Positions 61,228 to 64,000 of a DNA stretch of 64,000 nt are shown here, one piece after another. This DNA is from Ignavibacteriota bacterium. Its GTDB lineage: Bacteria > Bacteroidota > Ignavibacteria > SZUA-365. Position 1 is the first letter of the stretch, and every line of letters begins with the position of its first letter. Both the position numbers and the translations under genes were made by a program. The notes under the pieces were generated by a model. It saw only the letters and a list, made by a program, of their open reading frames with translations, searched no databases and had not been told where the DNA came from. The stretch covers positions 1 through 64,000 of the forward strand of contig JACRFB010000001.1 of NCBI GenBank assembly GCA_016218045.1, in the 5' to 3' direction.

Positions 61228-62007
61228 TCACATCCCCGGGTTGTTCTTCCAAAAAAACCCTCTGGCCTTCCGATCCTCGCGAAAGATCCGTAGGGCCGGA
61301 AGGTCGACCTCGAAGGCGCGGGCGGCTGCATCGGCGGTGGCGGTAAAAAACCGATTCGGGTCGAGGCCGGTTGGATCCGCGAATCCGCCGACACCGCTCG
61401 TAAAAAGTTTCGGAAGCGCTGAGGGATGCCCCCAGTCGCTGATGCCGACATAGAGGCCGAACTCATACGCACGCGCCACCGCGAGATGCCGCCACAGGTC
61501 GCGCGAATAATCGGGCGTGCTTTTCCGTGTCACCGAAAGCGCCGGCACAAGCACGAGGTCGGGTGTCTCCCCGGTCCGGTAGAACAAATCACCAAACCAG
61601 AAGTCGGCGCAGACGAGTACAAGTACGGACGCGTCCCCGATGCGGAATTCACCGAGCAACTCCCCCGGCTCCACATGTGCGCGCTCGTCGGAATAGGGGC
61701 GAAGCTTGTCGTAGCGGCCTACAATATCGCCCGCGGGCGACACGGCAATGCCCGTATTCAGCCGCCGTCCTTCGCGTGTCTCATGGTGCGAACCACCCAC
61801 AACATGGCAGCCCCACTCAGCCGCGATAGCAGAGACAGCCGCCCTGTATCCATCCGCGTCACCCTCGAAGGCGAAGTGTTCCGGGAGCACAATGATGTCG
61901 TCGGCAGCACAAGTACCACGATATGGCGCGAGCGCCTCACGCAGAGCAGCGAGGTTGCCCACAGTGTCGAAAGCGCGCAGTTGGGGTTGTGTCAGTATCA
62001 GACGCAT
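61228..62007 (-). CDS. Carbon-nitrogen hydrolase (nitrilase superfamily)
   Basis: The 259-residue protein has the Glu-Lys-Cys triad: E43 in IIVLPEHFAFEGD, K101 in GRYDKLRPYSDE and C133 in LVLVCADFWFGDLF. Substrates of this superfamily are amides or nitriles; the specific one cannot be called. It starts just 12 bases upstream of the SGNH gene's stop on the same strand and is likely co-transcribed with it. Confidence 0.85.
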   Translation of the reverse strand: MRLILTQPQLRAFDTVGNLAALREALAPYRGTCAADDIIVLPEHFAFEGDADGYRAAVSAIAAEWGCHVVGGSHHETREGRRLNTGIAVSPAGDIVGRYDKLRPYSDERAHVEPGELLGEFRIGDASVLVLVCADFWFGDLFYRTGETPDLVLVPALSVTRKSTPDYSRDLWRHLAVARAYEFGLYVGISDWGHPSALPKLFTSGVGGFADPTGLDPNRFFTATADAAARAFEVDLPALRIFREDRKARGFFWKNNPGM

Positions 62008-62019
62008 GGGGAGCTGCTT

Positions 62020-63033
62020 CTACTTGGAGATGGGTGGGTGGGATGCCGGCACGAATTGCGCGAGCGCTGCCGCGAGCTGCCGCGAGCGGACTTCACGGCC
62101 CACGGCGTTGAGATGATACACTGTGTCGAGAAACATGTATTCCGGATATGTCGATTCTCGCGGATGACGCAGTACGGCTCCAGGCAGTGCCGCGGTGAGA
62201 AGCGCATGAAGACTGTCGATCCAGCGTCGACTCTGCTCGTAGTATTTCTCCGGTACAGGAGGGTATTCGATCAGGACACGCACACCCATTCCCGCACACG
62301 CATCTCGAAACTCTTGCACGTGTGTGATGGCCTGCTGATCGATGTAGGCGCCTGTGATGGGATCCCAGTCGCGGAGGGGATGGGATCGCCGCACCCGCTC
62401 GCGGCTCCATGTATCGCCATGATACCCTGGGGCGTCGGATATCGTGTCGACGCGATTTATAGTCCATCCGGTTTGTTCTTGTGCGGGTATATCACCGGGT
62501 GCGACGAAGTTGCGGAGCCGCTTATCGAGCGGGTCTTTGAATTTCAACGGCACCGCCTCGAGAATGGCTTCAAGCTGTCCCCACGACCGAATGTACTGCA
62601 TCGCCTCCGGATTCTCGATCAGATGATCAAGCAGCGGATGCCATCCGTCGAAAGTTCCGCTGAACTGCGCGTATTCGGGCGCAAGAAGCACGATATCACC
62701 CGTGCGAAACTTTTCACGCGCCTGCCGCATCATGAAGCGTAATCCGATTCCCGCATGAGTCCCGAGATTGATGACGGGAATGCCGCACAGTTCCTCCATG
62801 ACTTTGCTGTTCTGTCCGAAGGCGACCGATGAACCACCGATGACAATGATTCGCGGGGCGGGGATGGTATCGAGCATGTCGACTTTGTGATACATCGCGT
62901 CGTAGGAGTGTCGCGCCTGGGGCATAAGAGCGTAATATGACAGCACGAACACGTTCACGCCCAGGATGAGCGCGACGAGCAGAACTCCTCGCGTAACGAC
63001 ACGGCGGAGCGCCGCGAGGTCAGAAGACGACAT
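62020..63033 (-). CDS. Membrane-anchored SGNH-like protein next to MBOAT
   Basis: The 337-residue protein begins MSSSDLAALRRVVTRGVLLV with one membrane anchor (about residues 12-36). An SGNH-like Ser motif (RIIVIGGSSVAFGQNSK) near residue 70 and a C-terminal DTVYHLNAVGREVRS (D-x-x-H) complete the fold. A 14-base overlap with the MBOAT gene upstream supports this start. In AlgX/AlgJ- and DltD-like systems such proteins pass acyl groups from MBOAT proteins to a polymer outside the cell. Confidence 0.68.
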   Translation of the reverse strand: MSSSDLAALRRVVTRGVLLVALILGVNVFVLSYYALMPQARHSYDAMYHKVDMLDTIPAPRIIVIGGSSVAFGQNSKVMEELCGIPVINLGTHAGIGLRFMMRQAREKFRTGDIVLLAPEYAQFSGTFDGWHPLLDHLIENPEAMQYIRSWGQLEAILEAVPLKFKDPLDKRLRNFVAPGDIPAQEQTGWTINRVDTISDAPGYHGDTWSRERVRRSHPLRDWDPITGAYIDQQAITHVQEFRDACAGMGVRVLIEYPPVPEKYYEQSRRWIDSLHALLTAALPGAVLRHPRESTYPEYMFLDTVYHLNAVGREVRSRQLAAALAQFVPASHPPISK

Positions 63034-64000
63034 AGGCAAAGCGAGTGAGCCCGTATACGGGTACAAATGTTTCGATGGCCAGCACAAGCAGGATGTATAT
63101 TGCCCAGCGTACAACAATCGGAGCTGCGGCGAGAGCCGGTAATAACGATTTTCGTTCCTGCAAGTATTGGACTGCGCCTATCATTGCCGCGAACATCATC
63201 GACCAGTAGATATCCACCGCGCGCAAACCATCACGGAACGACGTGTCCATGTGCGTGAGGGATATCATCTCCGATAGAAAACCTCTTGCAGTCTCGAAGG
63301 ATTCGGAGCGGAATATCACCCACGCAAGACTCACCAGATGGAAGGTGATAAAAACAGCGACGAAACGTCTGAAAGGATGCGACGCTGAAAATCCCGCCCG
63401 CGTCCATACACGCTGACGCAGTTTTTTTGTGGAGCGCGATGCGGTGAGATAGGCACCGTGGAGCAAACCCCAGAGCAGAAACGGTCCGCCTGCGCCGTGC
63501 CATAATCCACACAGCACCATGGTGACACTCGCTGCTGCAGCGTACGATACAAAGTCGCGCGCGAACGGAGTCCGCAACAGCGGCGCGGCACGCCGGCCGG
63601 AAGCATACGCGATGGGTAGAAACACAAAATCGCGCAGCCAGAACGACAGCGATATGTGCCAGCGCGTCCAGAAATCGGCAATACTCGTCGCCATGTACGG
63701 CTGTCTGAAATTGACGGCTGGACGAAAGCCCAGCATTAAACTGAGACCGATGGCGATATTCGTGTACCCGGAGAAATCGCAATAGAGCTGGACGGCGTAC
63801 AGGTACATTCCCAGCCAGAGGCGCACGGTGCCCGCCCCCGACGGATTGCTGAACACAGCGTCGGTGTAGAGCGCCAGCCGGTCGGCAATCACGACCTTCA
63901 TGAAGACCCCGACGGTAATGAGTATAATACCATCGGCGAGCTGTCTGTAGAGTTCGGATCGTGGTGCGCTCAGCGCCGCGAAAAACGGAGCGGGCCTCTC
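63020..64000 (-). CDS. MBOAT O-acyltransferase (AlgI-like), 5' end beyond the window
   Basis: The frame continues to the window edge, giving 326 residues including ERPAPFFAALSAPRSELYRQ, then the MBOAT core KVVIADRLALYTDAVF, YAVQLYCDFSGYTNIAIGLS, FRQPYMATSIADFWTRWHIS and the catalytic-histidine segment VLCGLWHGAGGPFLLWGLLH. The family shifts acyl groups across or at the membrane onto polysaccharides or lipids. About 140 residues of the N-terminus are missing from the window. Confidence 0.9.
   Translation of the reverse strand, partial: ERPAPFFAALSAPRSELYRQLADGIILITVGVFMKVVIADRLALYTDAVFSNPSGAGTVRLWLGMYLYAVQLYCDFSGYTNIAIGLSLMLGFRPAVNFRQPYMATSIADFWTRWHISLSFWLRDFVFLPIAYASGRRAAPLLRTPFARDFVSYAAAASVTMVLCGLWHGAGGPFLLWGLLHGAYLTASRSTKKLRQRVWTRAGFSASHPFRRFVAVFITFHLVSLAWVIFRSESFETARGFLSEMISLTHMDTSFRDGLRAVDIYWSMMFAAMIGAVQYLQERKSLLPALAAAPIVVRWAIYILLVLAIETFVPVYGLTRFAYVVF

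Noticed and set aside
1-64000. rRNA or tRNA genes, in particular a 23S rRNA that would explain the S23 genes
   Set aside because: No stretch resembling rRNA or a tRNA cloverleaf was seen; the S23 genes here are not inside 23S rRNA.

Overview
The window looks like a surface-glycan (O-antigen or capsule) locus of a fairly GC-rich bacterium of the Bacteroidota-Chlorobiota group. This placement is inferred from an UpxY/NusG-like antiterminator at the head of the locus, several S23 four-helix-bundle genes, a BFN nuclease with a UVR tail, interspersed REP-like palindromes, and a CusB-type adaptor with a cupredoxin tail. There are no rRNA or tRNA genes, so the taxonomy stays tentative.

Layout. Bases 1-141 hold the 5' end of an IS481-like element. 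From 424 to 50527 nearly every gene is on the minus strand and closely packed, reading from the antiterminator at 50527 down to 424. In transcription order the locus encodes GDP-mannose dehydratase, the WlbC/WlbA/WlbB enzymes of a 2,3-diacetamido-uronic acid pathway, RfbA and RfbC, a large membrane protein, an SpsF-like cytidylyltransferase, two epimerases, a GT2, a Wzm/Wzt ABC exporter and PseB-PseC-PseG-PseH-PseI. It continues with a block of glycosyltransferases around a second nonulosonate synthase and a NeuA-HAD fusion, a GT61, two FkbM methyltransferases, three GT4s, an O-antigen-ligase-like protein, an asparagine synthase, a methyltransferase-GT2 fusion, more GTs, a WbpI/WecB-like 2-epimerase, a HEPN-MNT pair and a methyltransferase. 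Together they imply an exported polysaccharide containing pseudaminic-type acid and probably an amidated diacetamido-uronic acid.

The 38.6-50 kb part is unusual. Almost every gap between the sugar genes holds either a nucleotidyltransferase/HEPN-type two-gene module or a solitary S23 gene. All four S23 genes are bracketed by short tandem repeats (7-9 bp units) whose sequence is private to that gene's position and whose two sides are inverted relative to each other. The repeat units often include the stop codon of the adjacent sugar gene. I regard these as a candidate undescribed mobile or RNA-level element, resembling a free-standing version of the 23S rRNA intervening sequence.

From 50.6 to 53.9 kb there are chromosomal genes on the minus strand: a TPR protein, a BFN-UVR protein and EtfA/EtfB. 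From 54.1 to 61.0 kb a plus-strand copper/silver efflux operon encodes a small Cys-rich secreted protein, a TolC-like channel, a CusB-like adaptor and a CusA-like RND pump. The right end (61.2-64 kb, minus strand) holds a nitrilase-family hydrolase, an SGNH-like membrane-anchored protein and the 3' part of an MBOAT acyltransferase that runs off the window.
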